Below, piece after piece: positions 8,948 to 17,450 of a stretch of 64,000 nucleotides of DNA; the stretch's first letter is position 1; each line of letters starts with the position of its first letter. The translations under genes and the position numbers were made by a program. The DNA comes from CAYNRE01 sp964399535 (lineage in GTDB: Bacteria > Planctomycetota > Planctomycetia > Pirellulales > CAYNRE01): contig CAYNRE010000071.1 of assembly GCA_964399535.1 (NCBI GenBank), positions 248,001 through 312,000 of the forward strand, given 5' to 3'. Under the pieces are notes generated by a model. The model was not told the DNA's origin. It was given only the letters and a program-made list of their open reading frames with translations, and did no database searches.

Positions 8948-9847
8948 ATGGTCCGTTTTGCAGCCTGTCAACCACCGCGCCGTTCGATGCGGCGAAGTGC
9001 TTTCACGCTGGTTGAGTTGTTGGTCGTGATTGCCATTATCGGCATACTGGTTGCGCTGCTCTTGCCGGCGGTTCAGGCGGCCCGCGAGGCGGCCCGGCGC
9101 ACCCAGTGTCTGAACAACATCACGCAGCTTTCGCTGGCGGTTCATAGCTTCGAGTTTCACTTCGAGCATTTGCCGGCCGGGTGTCTCAACCCCGATGGGC
9201 CGGTCCGCAACGAACCCACGGGAATCGACGTGGGTTGGATCGTTCAGATCCTGCCCTACATGGAACAGCGGGCGCTTTCCAGCGCCTTCGACCGCCAGGC
9301 GGGCGCCTATGCCCCGGCGAACAGCCCGGTGCGGGCGACCGTGCTAGCCGTACTGCAATGCCCGTCGGATCCGGAGGAGTTCCTCGATCGCGATCACCAG
9401 GTGGCTCGCAGCAGCTACGTCGGTTGCTATCACGATGCCGAAGCCCCCATCGACGAAGATTGTAACGGGCTGCTCGTTCTCAATGGAAAGCTTCGCTACT
9501 CCGACATCTTCGATGGCAGCTCACAGACCATGTTGCTGGGCGAAGCGCTCACGGGTCCCGATCGGCTGGGTTGGGTATCGGGAACCCGGGCCACGCTCCG
9601 CAACACGAGCTCGATCGAGTCGGGCCGACCGCGCGGCCGGCAGCCCGCGCAGCCCGGGGGCGCAGCCGCGGTCGAGGTGGAGCGCGAACCGCTCTTCGTG
9701 GGCGGGTTCGGCAGCCATCACCCGGGCGGCATCAACGTCAGCTTCGCCGACGGCTCGTCGCGGTTCCTTTCCGAAAACCTGGACCGGGAAGTACTGAAGC
9801 AGTTGGGGAACCGGTCCGACGGCGAACTGCCGCTGCCGATCGAGTAG
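8948..9847 (+). CDS. DUF1559-domain major pseudopilin (PulG-like N-terminus)
   Basis: The motif RSAFTLVELLVVIAIIGI near residues 15-32 is a perfect type IV prepilin signal. It is followed by LLLPAVQAAREAARRTQCLN, the diagnostic start of the DUF1559 family. The C-terminal FGSHHPGGINVSFADGS is the other DUF1559 hallmark. The length of 299 is typical. These proteins are expanded in Planctomycetes and carry a PulG-like helix with a large beta-rich head; the function of the head is not established. A GAGGAG site precedes the start. It ends the operon. Confidence 0.9.
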   Translation: MVRFAACQPPRRSMRRSAFTLVELLVVIAIIGILVALLLPAVQAAREAARRTQCLNNITQLSLAVHSFEFHFEHLPAGCLNPDGPVRNEPTGIDVGWIVQILPYMEQRALSSAFDRQAGAYAPANSPVRATVLAVLQCPSDPEEFLDRDHQVARSSYVGCYHDAEAPIDEDCNGLLVLNGKLRYSDIFDGSSQTMLLGEALTGPDRLGWVSGTRATLRNTSSIESGRPRGRQPAQPGGAAAVEVEREPLFVGGFGSHHPGGINVSFADGSSRFLSENLDREVLKQLGNRSDGELPLPIE

Positions 9848-9856
9848 CGTACTCCG

Positions 9857-9875
9857 GCCGTAGCGCCGCTACGGC
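9857..9875 (+). terminator. Hairpin after the pseudopilin operon
   Basis: GCCGTAGC-GCC-GCTACGGC is a perfect 8-bp stem with a 3-nt loop, starting 10 nt after the DUF1559 stop and followed by GTTTGG. The position fits transcription termination, but the T-tract is very short. Confidence 0.5.
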
Positions 9876-10195
9876 GTTTGGCTTGGCAGGCGATCCGGAG
9901 AGGGCCTCGGGGGCGTCCTTTCCGGTTGGCTTGCCAGAACCAGGCGACCGAGCGGCGAGACGCGGTCTCTTTCACGGCGGGTCGGCACGCCACCGTGCCC
10001 GCGGTATACTCCCGACGCAAGATACCGCTAGCGGCGTGTCGAAGAATGGCCCGGGCTACGTCATCGCGGGGATGCGATGCCCGAATAACGACGTAAGTCG
10101 TCGTTCGGCGATTCGCGACGAGCTTGGCTTGGCGCTTGGCGAGGTTGAAAAGCGCCACCAGGGCTTTTTTCAGCGGACTGCTAGGGAAGACCGCA
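9876..10195. repeat. Intergenic region carrying dispersed repeat copy A
   Basis: No gene is evident. On the minus strand, from 10184 down to about 10092, a sequence beginning CTAGCAGTCCGCTGAAAA matches a copy at 17243-17340 on the plus strand at roughly 80 percent by eye. The shared core includes AACCTCGCCAAGCGCC and AGCCAAGCTCGTCGCG. The reverse frame stays open for a stretch, but I treat this as a non-coding repeat. Confidence 0.65.
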
Positions 10196-10621
10196 ATGAT
10201 CAATCGCGAACTGCTGCTGCGACGTTTGCTTTGGTTGACCAGCGTGTTCAACGCGGCCGCGGCTTATCTGTTCGCGTTTCCGGCATCGCGCGGTGGTGCC
10301 GCGCTTGGGCTACCGGCGCAAGTGCCGATGGTTTATCGGGCGGCCACTTCGCTGTTCGTGTTGTTCTTCGGGGCAGCCTACGTTTGGCTGGCGATTCAGC
10401 CGACGGTCGTACGCCCCCTGGTGGGCTTCGCGGCTTGGGGAAAGGCCGGCGCTTTTACGCTCGTCTCGGTGCTTTGGCTGGCGGGGGAAGCGACTGTACG
10501 ACTGGTCGCCATGGCCAGCGGCGATTTGGTTTTCGCCGTGCTGTTCGTTTGGTGTCTCGCCGGATGCCCCGCCGAGCCCGTTGGCGGTGGTGGAAACACC
10601 GGGGGGCCCGGGCCCAGGTAG
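10196..10621 (+). CDS. Small four-TM membrane protein, unknown function
   Basis: The frame is open upstream, but ATG 10196 is the better start because the 5' part belongs to the dispersed repeat. The 141-residue protein has about four hydrophobic segments. Examples are LLWLTSVFNAAAAYLFAFPA, the stretch around SLFVLFFGAAYVWLA, KAGAFTLVSVLWLAG and DLVFAVLFVWCLAG. The first segment with Asn, the Ala-rich FPAS and the short loops resemble small integral membrane proteins of unassigned role. No catalytic motif is visible. No operon partner is present. Confidence 0.55.
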   Translation: MINRELLLRRLLWLTSVFNAAAAYLFAFPASRGGAALGLPAQVPMVYRAATSLFVLFFGAAYVWLAIQPTVVRPLVGFAAWGKAGAFTLVSVLWLAGEATVRLVAMASGDLVFAVLFVWCLAGCPAEPVGGGGNTGGPGPR

Positions 10622-10754
10622 CGGTGAAAACTCGGCCTCGATCCGCCGCCGCGAGCGAGCAAAAGCGTGTAGGCCGAGGTGATTCGCCCGGCTCGAGTTG
10701 TGCCGCGCCGTGTCGGGAGCGATTCGCCCGCCAACCGCGGAAACGTTGGCCGGA

Positions 10755-10782
10755 TTGGGCGCTGCCGGAATCAGGCTATAAT
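10755..10782 (+). promoter_or_regulatory. Promoter of tRNA-Ser
   Basis: A consensus -10 box, TATAAT at 10777-10782, with TTGGGC at 10755-10760 and a 16-nt spacer, lies about 50 bp before the tRNA-Ser gene. Confidence 0.55.
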
Positions 10783-10832
10783 TGTCGGATTCACCCGGAC
10801 CGACCCGCCCCGCGCGGCCGTCGGCGGGCCGA

Positions 10833-10919
10833 GGATGGGTGGCCGAGTGGTCTAAGGCGGCGGTCTTGAAAACCGCTGTGGGCGTGAGCTCACCGGGGGT
10901 TCGAATCCCTCCCCATCCG
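10833..10919 (+). tRNA. tRNA-Ser (anticodon TGA)
   Basis: An 87-nt cloverleaf is present. The acceptor is GGATGGG/CCCATCC with discriminator G. The anticodon stem is GCGGT/ACCGC with loop CTTGAAA, giving TGA. A long variable arm typical of serine tRNA follows, then the T-arm GGGGGTTCGAATCCC. CCA is not encoded. Confidence 0.95.
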
Positions 10920-11269
10920 CTGCTGGGTTTTGGCGCAATGGCCCGCCCGTGCGATGGTTCCCCGCTAGGCGCTGGCCAGCGGGGAAACGTTTGCGAGGTT
11001 GCTGGAGCCGCTTCGTTTCAGCGGCGCGGGTCGACCGGCGAGGCAAGCCATTGTGGCGTATTTCATTAAGCACCTAGCGCGGAGCAAAGTTCCACCCGTC
11101 GAGTCGAACGGCGGCTAGGTACCTGAGTTGGTCGCCGTCTGTCCTTCTTCCACTTCCACCAGCGCGTTCGTCGCCGAGAGGGGCGGCAACACAGCGATTC
11201 GGCGAAAAACCTAACGCGGGGCGCGGTCAGAAAGTCTAGTTGCGTCGCATTTCAAGTCCTCTTAATGAC
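10920..11269. other. Intergenic region, no gene seen
   Basis: The 350 bp between tRNA-Ser and the 3' end of the kinase gene hold no convincing ORF or RNA. An ORF covering the tRNA on either strand is spurious. Confidence 0.4.
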
Positions 11270-13495
11270 TTAATGCGCGCCATCTGGCGCCAAGATGCGC
11301 CATTCGCTGAGCTGCACTTCCCCGTCGCGTTGGGGAAAGCCCAGCGTGCCGCCGGGGCCGGGCTCGACTTCGAGTCGAAAGCCGGTCACCTTGTCGAAGG
11401 GTTGGTCGGCCGTGATCAGGTAGCTGCATTGGGCAATCGTTTCCCCCCGGGTTGCCGTTATATAGCCCTGGCGATCCCAATTCAGTTCGGGGCCGGGGGG
11501 GTCGGCCGCCGCCTGATTCGGCTGAATCACTGTCCAACGGACGGCCGAATCGCCCACGGCGGGCCGCGGATCGGTCGTGTACGAAAATCGGAATCGCTGC
11601 AGCTTGTGGTGCCAAAACCGACCGTTGTGCATCAGTTCAAAGACCAATCGCGGCGCGCTAAGGGGCTCGCGCGTGCGCAGCACGGCCACCTGGGGCTGCC
11701 GCTGCGCTCCGCGGTCCAACAGCCAGAAACTCGCCCCGCGCAGGTTCCCATCGATCAGCTCGGAGACGCCGTGAAATTCGCGCGTCCCGCTGCTGGCCGT
11801 GGCGTCGGCCAGCGGAACGGCCGTGGGCGGAGTCGGGCGAGGTTGTGGCGGGTAGCACAAGACTTCGAACTCGGTCACGTGCACATCCATGCCGGTCGGA
11901 CCGCCGAACCCCAGATATCCCTCAGGGCCTGGCACAAGGTCGAGCCGAAACCCGGTGATGTTCTCGAAAGAACCGTCTGAAGTGACGATGTAATCGTCGG
12001 GCACCATCCCACTGCCGCTCACCAAAAACGTGACGCCGTCGTCTTCCAATCGCACCTGCGACTCGGAGTGCGTCGTGGTGGCTTTCGCCCGGGGGAGCGG
12101 GGACCAGATCTCGGGGCCGTCGCTGATCGTGGGGTTGGGGTGGGTGGTGCTCGAAACGCGAAAGCGGCGCGGTTTGTGCCCGGGAAACCCCCCGCCGTCG
12201 TTCTCGATTTCAATCACCAACTGCTCGGCGGTGATCGGCACCACGGTCTGAAAGACGGCCGCCTGCGGGCGGTATTCCCCCCCTCGGACCGACCAGCCGC
12301 CGGCATGGCTCACCCCGTCGACGGTGCCGCGGATCGAAAGTTCCCGCGATTCGTCTTCGACCGCGTAGCTAGCCGTCGGGTTTTTCAAGTCGACATAGGC
12401 GTTGGCCAGCGCGCCGTGAAGCTCGGTCAAGCGGGCCGAAGTGTCGACGGCCGGCCGTGCCGGCAGGCGACGGCCCTGGCGAGCCAGCTCCAGCGCCACC
12501 GCCAAACCGACGATGGCCGCCGCCCAGGCGATCCAGCGGTGGGAGCGGGGGGGCTTCGTCTGGCGAATTCGAGCCAGTTCGCGGGCCACTTCCGACGCAG
12601 ACGAGTAGCGGGCCAGCGGATCGCGCCGCAACAGCCGCTGAACGACACCGTCGAACCGCGGGTCGATCGGCCGCAACCGGGACGGTGGCTGATAATCGAT
12701 CGCCGGCAACGCGCCGGTCAGCATTTCGTACAACACGACGCCCAAGGCATACAGGTCGGCTCGGGCATCGACCGCGTCGGTGGCGCTTAGTTGTTCGGGT
12801 GCCATGTAGTGGGCCGAACCCATGGCTTGCCCGCTCCGTGTCAGCGTGGGCGAGAGCACCGATTCGGCCGCGGCGAATTTGGCGAGACCGAAATCGGCGA
12901 TCTTCAGATTGCCGTCTTCGGCCAGCAGGATGTTCTCGGGTTTGACGTCGCGGTGCACCACACCCTGCTCGTGGGCATGCGCGAGCCCGTCGCAAACCTG
13001 TTCCAGCAGCGCAATTACCTCAGCCTCGGCCAGGGGGCCGCGCCGGAGCCGGTCGCGGAGATTGCCGCCGTCGACCAATTCCATGACCAGGCAAAGATGC
13101 TCTGGCAGGCGGCGAACCTCGTAGATGGTGACAATTCGTGGATGGCTCAGCCGAGCCAGGGCCTGGGCCTCGCGGGTGAATCGCTCGAGCGGTACCAGGT
13201 CGTCCCCCTGGTCCAAGGGCACCAGCTTCAGGGCGACGTCGCGGCCCAACTCCTTTTGATGGGCCAGGTACACGGCCCCCATTCCGCCGAAGCCGATCAG
13301 GTCGGTCACTTCGAGGTCGAAAAACCACTGGGTAACCACCTCGGCCGCCAGCGGATACCTGCGCGGGTCGTCGACCATACCTCCCGAGGCGATGCCCAAC
13401 TGTAGCAGGCAGGCCGGGCACTGCCCGAGCGGGGTGCCCGGCGGAATCTCCGCGGCACATTGGTTGCACGTCGATGTCGCGGAATCGGCCGTCAC
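11270..13495 (-). CDS. Transmembrane Ser/Thr protein kinase with zinc-ribbon start and duplicated C-terminal module
   Basis: The N-terminus has paired cysteines (CNQC at 10-13 and CPAC at 26-29), a likely zinc ribbon. The kinase domain spans about 60-315. It has the Gly loop GFGGMGAVY at 68-76, Lys90 in VALK, HRDVKPEN at 181-188, DFG at 201-203 and APE at 232-234. One TM segment follows near 342-360. The remaining approximately 370 residues comprise two copies of a beta-rich module. Each ends in a GFRLxxxPGPxGxLGF motif and an xxEFEVL or SEWRIL strand, a type known from planctomycete surface proteins. The gene starts 17 bp after an ECF sigma gene, a common planctomycete pairing. The C-terminal modules are presumably the external sensor. 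Confidence 0.9.
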   Translation of the reverse strand: MTADSATSTCNQCAAEIPPGTPLGQCPACLLQLGIASGGMVDDPRRYPLAAEVVTQWFFDLEVTDLIGFGGMGAVYLAHQKELGRDVALKLVPLDQGDDLVPLERFTREAQALARLSHPRIVTIYEVRRLPEHLCLVMELVDGGNLRDRLRRGPLAEAEVIALLEQVCDGLAHAHEQGVVHRDVKPENILLAEDGNLKIADFGLAKFAAAESVLSPTLTRSGQAMGSAHYMAPEQLSATDAVDARADLYALGVVLYEMLTGALPAIDYQPPSRLRPIDPRFDGVVQRLLRRDPLARYSSASEVARELARIRQTKPPRSHRWIAWAAAIVGLAVALELARQGRRLPARPAVDTSARLTELHGALANAYVDLKNPTASYAVEDESRELSIRGTVDGVSHAGGWSVRGGEYRPQAAVFQTVVPITAEQLVIEIENDGGGFPGHKPRRFRVSSTTHPNPTISDGPEIWSPLPRAKATTTHSESQVRLEDDGVTFLVSGSGMVPDDYIVTSDGSFENITGFRLDLVPGPEGYLGFGGPTGMDVHVTEFEVLCYPPQPRPTPPTAVPLADATASSGTREFHGVSELIDGNLRGASFWLLDRGAQRQPQVAVLRTREPLSAPRLVFELMHNGRFWHHKLQRFRFSYTTDPRPAVGDSAVRWTVIQPNQAAADPPGPELNWDRQGYITATRGETIAQCSYLITADQPFDKVTGFRLEVEPGPGGTLGFPQRDGEVQLSEWRILAPDGAH

Positions 13496-13512
13496 GGTGC
13501 CACCCCCGTAGC

Positions 13513-14277
13513 TCAGTTCGGCGACAGAGCAGCCATCATCTGGCGCAGCTCGTCTTCCACGTCGTCGTCGGCAGCTACGGTCCGGGCCACTTCCTCGCGC
13601 AGAATCTTGCCGAATTGCCGGCGCATCCGGCTTAGCGCCACGTTAAAGGCGGCGGTGTTCAGCCCCAATTGCGCGGCGTGGGCGTCGCGGTCTAGCGACG
13701 GACCACCGCTGAGCAGGGGGGCCAGCCTCTCGAAGCGCTCGAGCCGGCCGGCTTGGCGATACTCTTCTCGTAGACGGGCCGTTGCTACCTCTAGCGTGGT
13801 CAGGGTCCAGGAATGGTCGAATTGGCGCTCCGGGGTCCAGTGGTCGGCCAGGGCCTGGTCGTAGCGGCTCTCGGCCGCGCTGAAGTCGAGCGATAATAGC
13901 CCCGCGGGCGGCCGGCGCTTTTGAGCCCGGGCACGGCGGCTCTCGCGCACGCAGAACTGCCGTAGCGCAACCCGCAGAAAGGTGCGGAAACGCCCCCGCT
14001 GGCGATCGGCCCGCTTGATCACACCTTGGGTTATCAGCCAGTAGAAAAACGACTGAAGCAGGTCTTCGGCATCGTGCCGGGCATAGCCCTGCCGTCGCAG
14101 GTACACATAGAGGGGGAACCAGTAGCGCTCGCAAAGCTCGGCCAGCGAGCGAGACCGCCCCTGGCTCGACTGGCCGGCCGCCAACACCATCGACCAATTG
14201 GTCGTGACAAACCCCTGGCCCGAAAGGGGAGGTCGCTCACGATCGGCCGACGATCGCTCTTCAACGCTGCTCGACAT
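13513..14277 (-). CDS. RNA polymerase sigma factor, planctomycete ECF type linked to a kinase
   Basis: The ATG at 14277 gives 254 residues; the longer frame from 14331 would need a TTG start. Region 2 contains RYWFPLYVYLRRQGYARHDA and DLLQSFFYWLITQGV. RGRFRTFLRVALRQF follows, and a region-4-like helix-turn-helix lies near LGLNTAAFNVALSRMRRQFG. The LRRQG-DAED-LQSFF pattern is typical of planctomycete ECF factors that sit beside Ser/Thr kinases. The kinase gene begins 17 bp downstream, so the two should be co-transcribed. Regulation of the sigma factor by the kinase is known for such pairs in general and is inferred here. Confidence 0.85.
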   Translation of the reverse strand: MSSSVEERSSADRERPPLSGQGFVTTNWSMVLAAGQSSQGRSRSLAELCERYWFPLYVYLRRQGYARHDAEDLLQSFFYWLITQGVIKRADRQRGRFRTFLRVALRQFCVRESRRARAQKRRPPAGLLSLDFSAAESRYDQALADHWTPERQFDHSWTLTTLEVATARLREEYRQAGRLERFERLAPLLSGGPSLDRDAHAAQLGLNTAAFNVALSRMRRQFGKILREEVARTVAADDDVEDELRQMMAALSPN

Positions 14278-14930
14278 GGTCACCCGGAGCCGGCTCCCGC
14301 GCGTCGGAAATAGCCCACCCAAACCGGCCAAGCGGAATCGCCTTAGTTTACTCGCTCACTTGGGGGGTGCCAAGCGATCGGCGTGTGGGCCGAGCTTTTT
14401 TCCCAATCGGCTGAAATCGTGACGCGGAGAGCCTCGCGCATGGGTGCTCGCAACCAATTTCCAGATCTTGGGTTGCGTAACAAGCGGTGGGCCCGCGTCG
14501 CGCCCGTTGGCGGAACGAGCCGGGGGAGTTGCTGGGGGGGCGGAAACGGCCGCGTTTGGGCGATCGCCTCCAGCGGCGCTGGGGCTGGCGACGCAGCACC
14601 GTCTATCGGGAAGCTGGTTCAGATCGTTCTTGGGGGGGGGTGCACTCCCGCGATTACATGAGTCGCGGAGCGGTTCCACCGTTCCCAGCGTCGGAAGGCC
14701 TCGACCGCCGGCGCGGTGCGCCCGCAAGCCCCGGCCGCCACGGGGCTCTTGCAGCTGCAGTGCCCCACTGAGATCCCCGAAGAACCCAACTTAAGGACAC
14801 CGCTGCGCGTTTGACGCAGGGGGGATGGCATTGTTACGATCCCCGCAGCAGTGCATCTGCACGAGTGTTAGGCTTAAAAACCATCGAAAACCTCGGGTAG
14901 AATAATTGCCACTTACTTCGCGGGTGTGGA
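14278..14930. repeat. Intergenic region carrying a 67-bp repeat (copy 1)
   Basis: A 67-bp sequence at 14679-14745, starting CCGTTCCCAGCG and ending GCCGCCACGGGG, recurs without mismatch at 19224-19290 in the same orientation. Weaker similarity extends about 30 bp upstream. A possible -10 box, TAGAAT at 14898-14903, precedes the next gene. ORFs through the region are unsupported. Confidence 0.75.
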
Positions 14931-15500
14931 ATGCACGCCACTTCAAGCACGATTCAGGCTGCTTTAGGCCGATCGGCCTGCTTCCTTCGCCGAGTGGGAT
15001 TTCGGGTGGGCCGCTTCTTGGGCCTGCCCGTGGCCATTGCTGTCGTTGGGCTGGCGGTTCTGGTCGTCTTCGGCGCACTGCACTTTGAATCGTCGAAAGC
15101 GTTTCTCGCCTACCGACTGGGCGACGCAATCTATGTGCGCGAGTCGATCCGATCGTTGGGAATGGTTTCCTCGAGCTCGGTCCCAGGTGCTGAATTTGAA
15201 ATTCAGAATCTCTTGTTTCTGCGGCCCGTTACCGTGTACGCCGCGGAGACCAGTTGCGGGTGACTCGTGACATCGGATTTGCCACTTACCATTCCCCCGG
15301 GAGAGGTCGGCACCATTCGGTTCTCGATTACTTCTCGCGCGACCGATGCCCGCCGCCAAATCGATGAGTCGTTGGCGCTGTATACGGTGCCTGCGAGTCG
15401 TCGCGTTGTTTGTCGGATTATGGGCGAAGTGTCATCAAACGGTGCGGTGTTCCATCAAGACGTTTCAGCGAACCCGGTCATCGTCGGGGTTAGCCGCTGA
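14931..15500 (+). pseudogene. DUF1573-like membrane-anchored protein interrupted by an in-frame TGA
   Basis: Two open stretches in one frame, 14931-15263 and 15267-15500, are separated only by TGA at 15261-15263. The first has a TM helix (LPVAIAVVGLAVLVVFGAL) and the DUF1573-like strand FLRPVTVYAAETSCG. The second continues LVTSDLPLTIPPGEVGTIRF, matching the remainder of the same beta domain. Intact relatives read SCGC at this point, so the stop falls at the second Cys. The DNA shows GTGAC-TC-GTGAC here, suggesting a small duplication that created the stop. Recoding (selenocysteine) or a sequencing error are alternatives. DUF1573 domains are exported Ig-like folds of unknown role. Confidence 0.6.
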
Positions 15501-15626
15501 CCCGGCGGCCGTGCTCCGCGGGAGGACCGGCGGGGACATGAACGCATGATCGAGTTGCATACTAGCGAATGCGTAGCGCTCGGGTTCACAAGTAGTCATT
15601 GCAGTGAACTGATCGGGAGGTTTCCG

Positions 15627-15902
15627 ATGCGCCGACTAAGCAGAGGGGTGGGGGAACTATTCGTGGGTCTGGGGTTGTTGTCTGGCGCGCTGGCCGTGAT
15701 TCTTGCCGCGCCGGCAATCGCCATAGCCGAAGGTCAGTACATCCAATGCACGAACGACACAACTTTGAAATGCGTGTCAGAGCCGGAGGGGCCTACGTGC
15801 ACCTCTGATACCGGCGGGCAGCCTTGCAACTCTCAAAACGCAAACTGTAAATGTTACTCTGCCAGTAATGGTTGCAAATGCGCGAGACTGCGCGCGAGTT
15901 AG
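15627..15902 (+). CDS. Small secreted cysteine-rich peptide
   Basis: The start is ATG 15627 with GGGAGG at good spacing. The 91-residue product has a clear signal peptide (LFVGLGLLSGALAVILAAPA, then AIAIAEG). A mature part of about 55 residues contains eight cysteines: YIQC, LKC, PTC, QPC, ANCKC and GCKC. Such Cys density suggests a disulfide-rich extracellular peptide or a metal-binding protein. I do not recognise a family. It lies between the DUF1573-like gene and a secreted protein with a C-terminal anchor on the same strand, and may be an operon partner of both. Confidence 0.65.
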   Translation: MRRLSRGVGELFVGLGLLSGALAVILAAPAIAIAEGQYIQCTNDTTLKCVSEPEGPTCTSDTGGQPCNSQNANCKCYSASNGCKCARLRAS

Positions 15903-16013
15903 CGAGAGTTTCGCCAAACGGTCTTGATGGCTCTGCAACGAACCGTCAGCCAGCGCGGCAATTTGCCGGCCTTCTGGATTGGTGCGGAAGAGTCGTCGCC
16001 GAGGAGCTAGGCC

Positions 16014-17024
16014 ATGAATTCTCGAGTCGGACGCGGTCGGGTAACGAGGCAACGATTCCGAGGCTTGCGTTTTCGGCCATTGTGCGTGGCGCTCTTGGCC
16101 GTCTGGGGCCTTCTTGCCAGGGGGATTTCCAGTGCCTCGGCGCAGCCGATCGACAAACAGGCCTTGGTAGCGGAGATTCGCCGGGGCGCGGCTCCCATGG
16201 AAGACCTTTACCTGAATTCCGTCATCGAAGCGCAAATTACCGAGCGAGACTGGCCGAGTAATCCGGGGACCAGAACTCGCCGAGTCACCTTTCGCGGAGC
16301 CGCCGGAAACCTTCGCGTGGATTATGATCGTCTGTCGGAAGACTCGGAAAAAAAGACTGCGTTTGTCACTAGGCCCGATGTCTCGTTCGACGTGGGTAGT
16401 GGGGCATCGTCCGACCGGTACCTGCTGAAATCGGTAAGCTCGCAGTATGACAGTTCGCTGCAGGGTCTGCGGCTGGGAGGGGGGGCTTTGGGGCTGCTTC
16501 CCTTTTCGATGTACGAGCTATCGCTGGTCGATTTCCTGGCCCTCGACGATCTTACGATCGTTGGACTTGAAGACGAAATGGAACAGGGAACGACCCGTCG
16601 GACGATTCGTTTTCAGCGCGAGGGGAAGCTCGCCGACGGAAAGCACTTTCATGCCTCGGGATTTCTCGCATTCTGGCCGGAACGGTGTTGGGCCTTAAGA
16701 GAGTTCGCATCCGGTAAGAACGTGCTCGTCCGAGGCCGATTCGACTACTCCGAACAGCGAGGCGATATTCCCTTGCTGGCCGCGGCGGAATTCTGGAACG
16801 AGAATCGCGAGACTCAGGAGCGTTGGGACGTTCGCTCGATCGAGGTCACGCGGTTCGACACCAAGGCTCCGCCTGAGTCGGACTTCTCCTTCGCGGCATT
16901 CGGCTTGCCGGAACTTGGCCGTCCACCGCGGTCCCATTGGTTGCTCTGGTCGCTGTTGGCCGCATTGGCGGTAATCCTTACGACTGCCGGCTATTGGCTC
17001 AAACGACATGGTCAGCCCGCGTGA
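16014..17024 (+). CDS. Secreted protein with C-terminal membrane anchor, unknown function
   Basis: This 336-residue protein starts at ATG 16014, preceded by GAGGAG. It has an N-terminal signal or anchor (LCVALLAVWGLLARGISSAS) after a basic stretch and a C-terminal TM helix (HWLLWSLLAALAVILTTAGY) followed by a basic tail. The body is beta-rich without recognisable catalytic motifs. The topology predicts a periplasmic or surface-facing domain. It follows the Cys-rich peptide gene by about 110 bp. I cannot assign a family. Confidence 0.6.
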   Translation: MNSRVGRGRVTRQRFRGLRFRPLCVALLAVWGLLARGISSASAQPIDKQALVAEIRRGAAPMEDLYLNSVIEAQITERDWPSNPGTRTRRVTFRGAAGNLRVDYDRLSEDSEKKTAFVTRPDVSFDVGSGASSDRYLLKSVSSQYDSSLQGLRLGGGALGLLPFSMYELSLVDFLALDDLTIVGLEDEMEQGTTRRTIRFQREGKLADGKHFHASGFLAFWPERCWALREFASGKNVLVRGRFDYSEQRGDIPLLAAAEFWNENRETQERWDVRSIEVTRFDTKAPPESDFSFAAFGLPELGRPPRSHWLLWSLLAALAVILTTAGYWLKRHGQPA

Positions 17025-17450
17025 GCGTTGCGCCGGGGGGAGCGTTTTTCCTCCCGGGCAACTCGACCAACGCTCAGGCTCCGGTGGAACGATTTCGAAT
17101 TGAAATCCCGCTTCGAGATTCAAGACGCGACGGCAGTCGTAGGCGACTTGGTAAGGCGGTTGCTGCTGAGGTTCCTTGGCTCGCGCGAGATGGCCCGGCG
17201 CATGGCTCGCTCACTCCCCCCAACGATGCGGGCCGGCCTGTCCTAGCAGTCTGTTGAAAATAGCCCTCGTGGCATTCTTGAACCTCGCCAAGCGCCGAGC
17301 CAAGCTCGTCGCGGCTCGCAGAATCACGACTTACATCGCCATTTCACCTGTCGCGGGGTTCGCCGTGCAGCGAGGTCGACGGTGAGACACTGATCGCGCT
17401 GACCTAGAAACTACGCAGCGGGTGCACCATCCAACGAGGCACTGCGAAAC
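17025..17450. repeat. Intergenic region carrying dispersed repeat copy B
   Basis: A sequence from 17243 to about 17340 begins CTAGCAGTCTGTTGAAAA and is an inverted-orientation relative of the repeat at 10092-10184. No gene is apparent in the rest. Confidence 0.65.

Noticed and set aside
10782..11069. ORFs across tRNA-Ser on both strands
   Set aside because: The DNA folds as a complete tRNA-Ser; proteins predicted there are a known annotation artefact.
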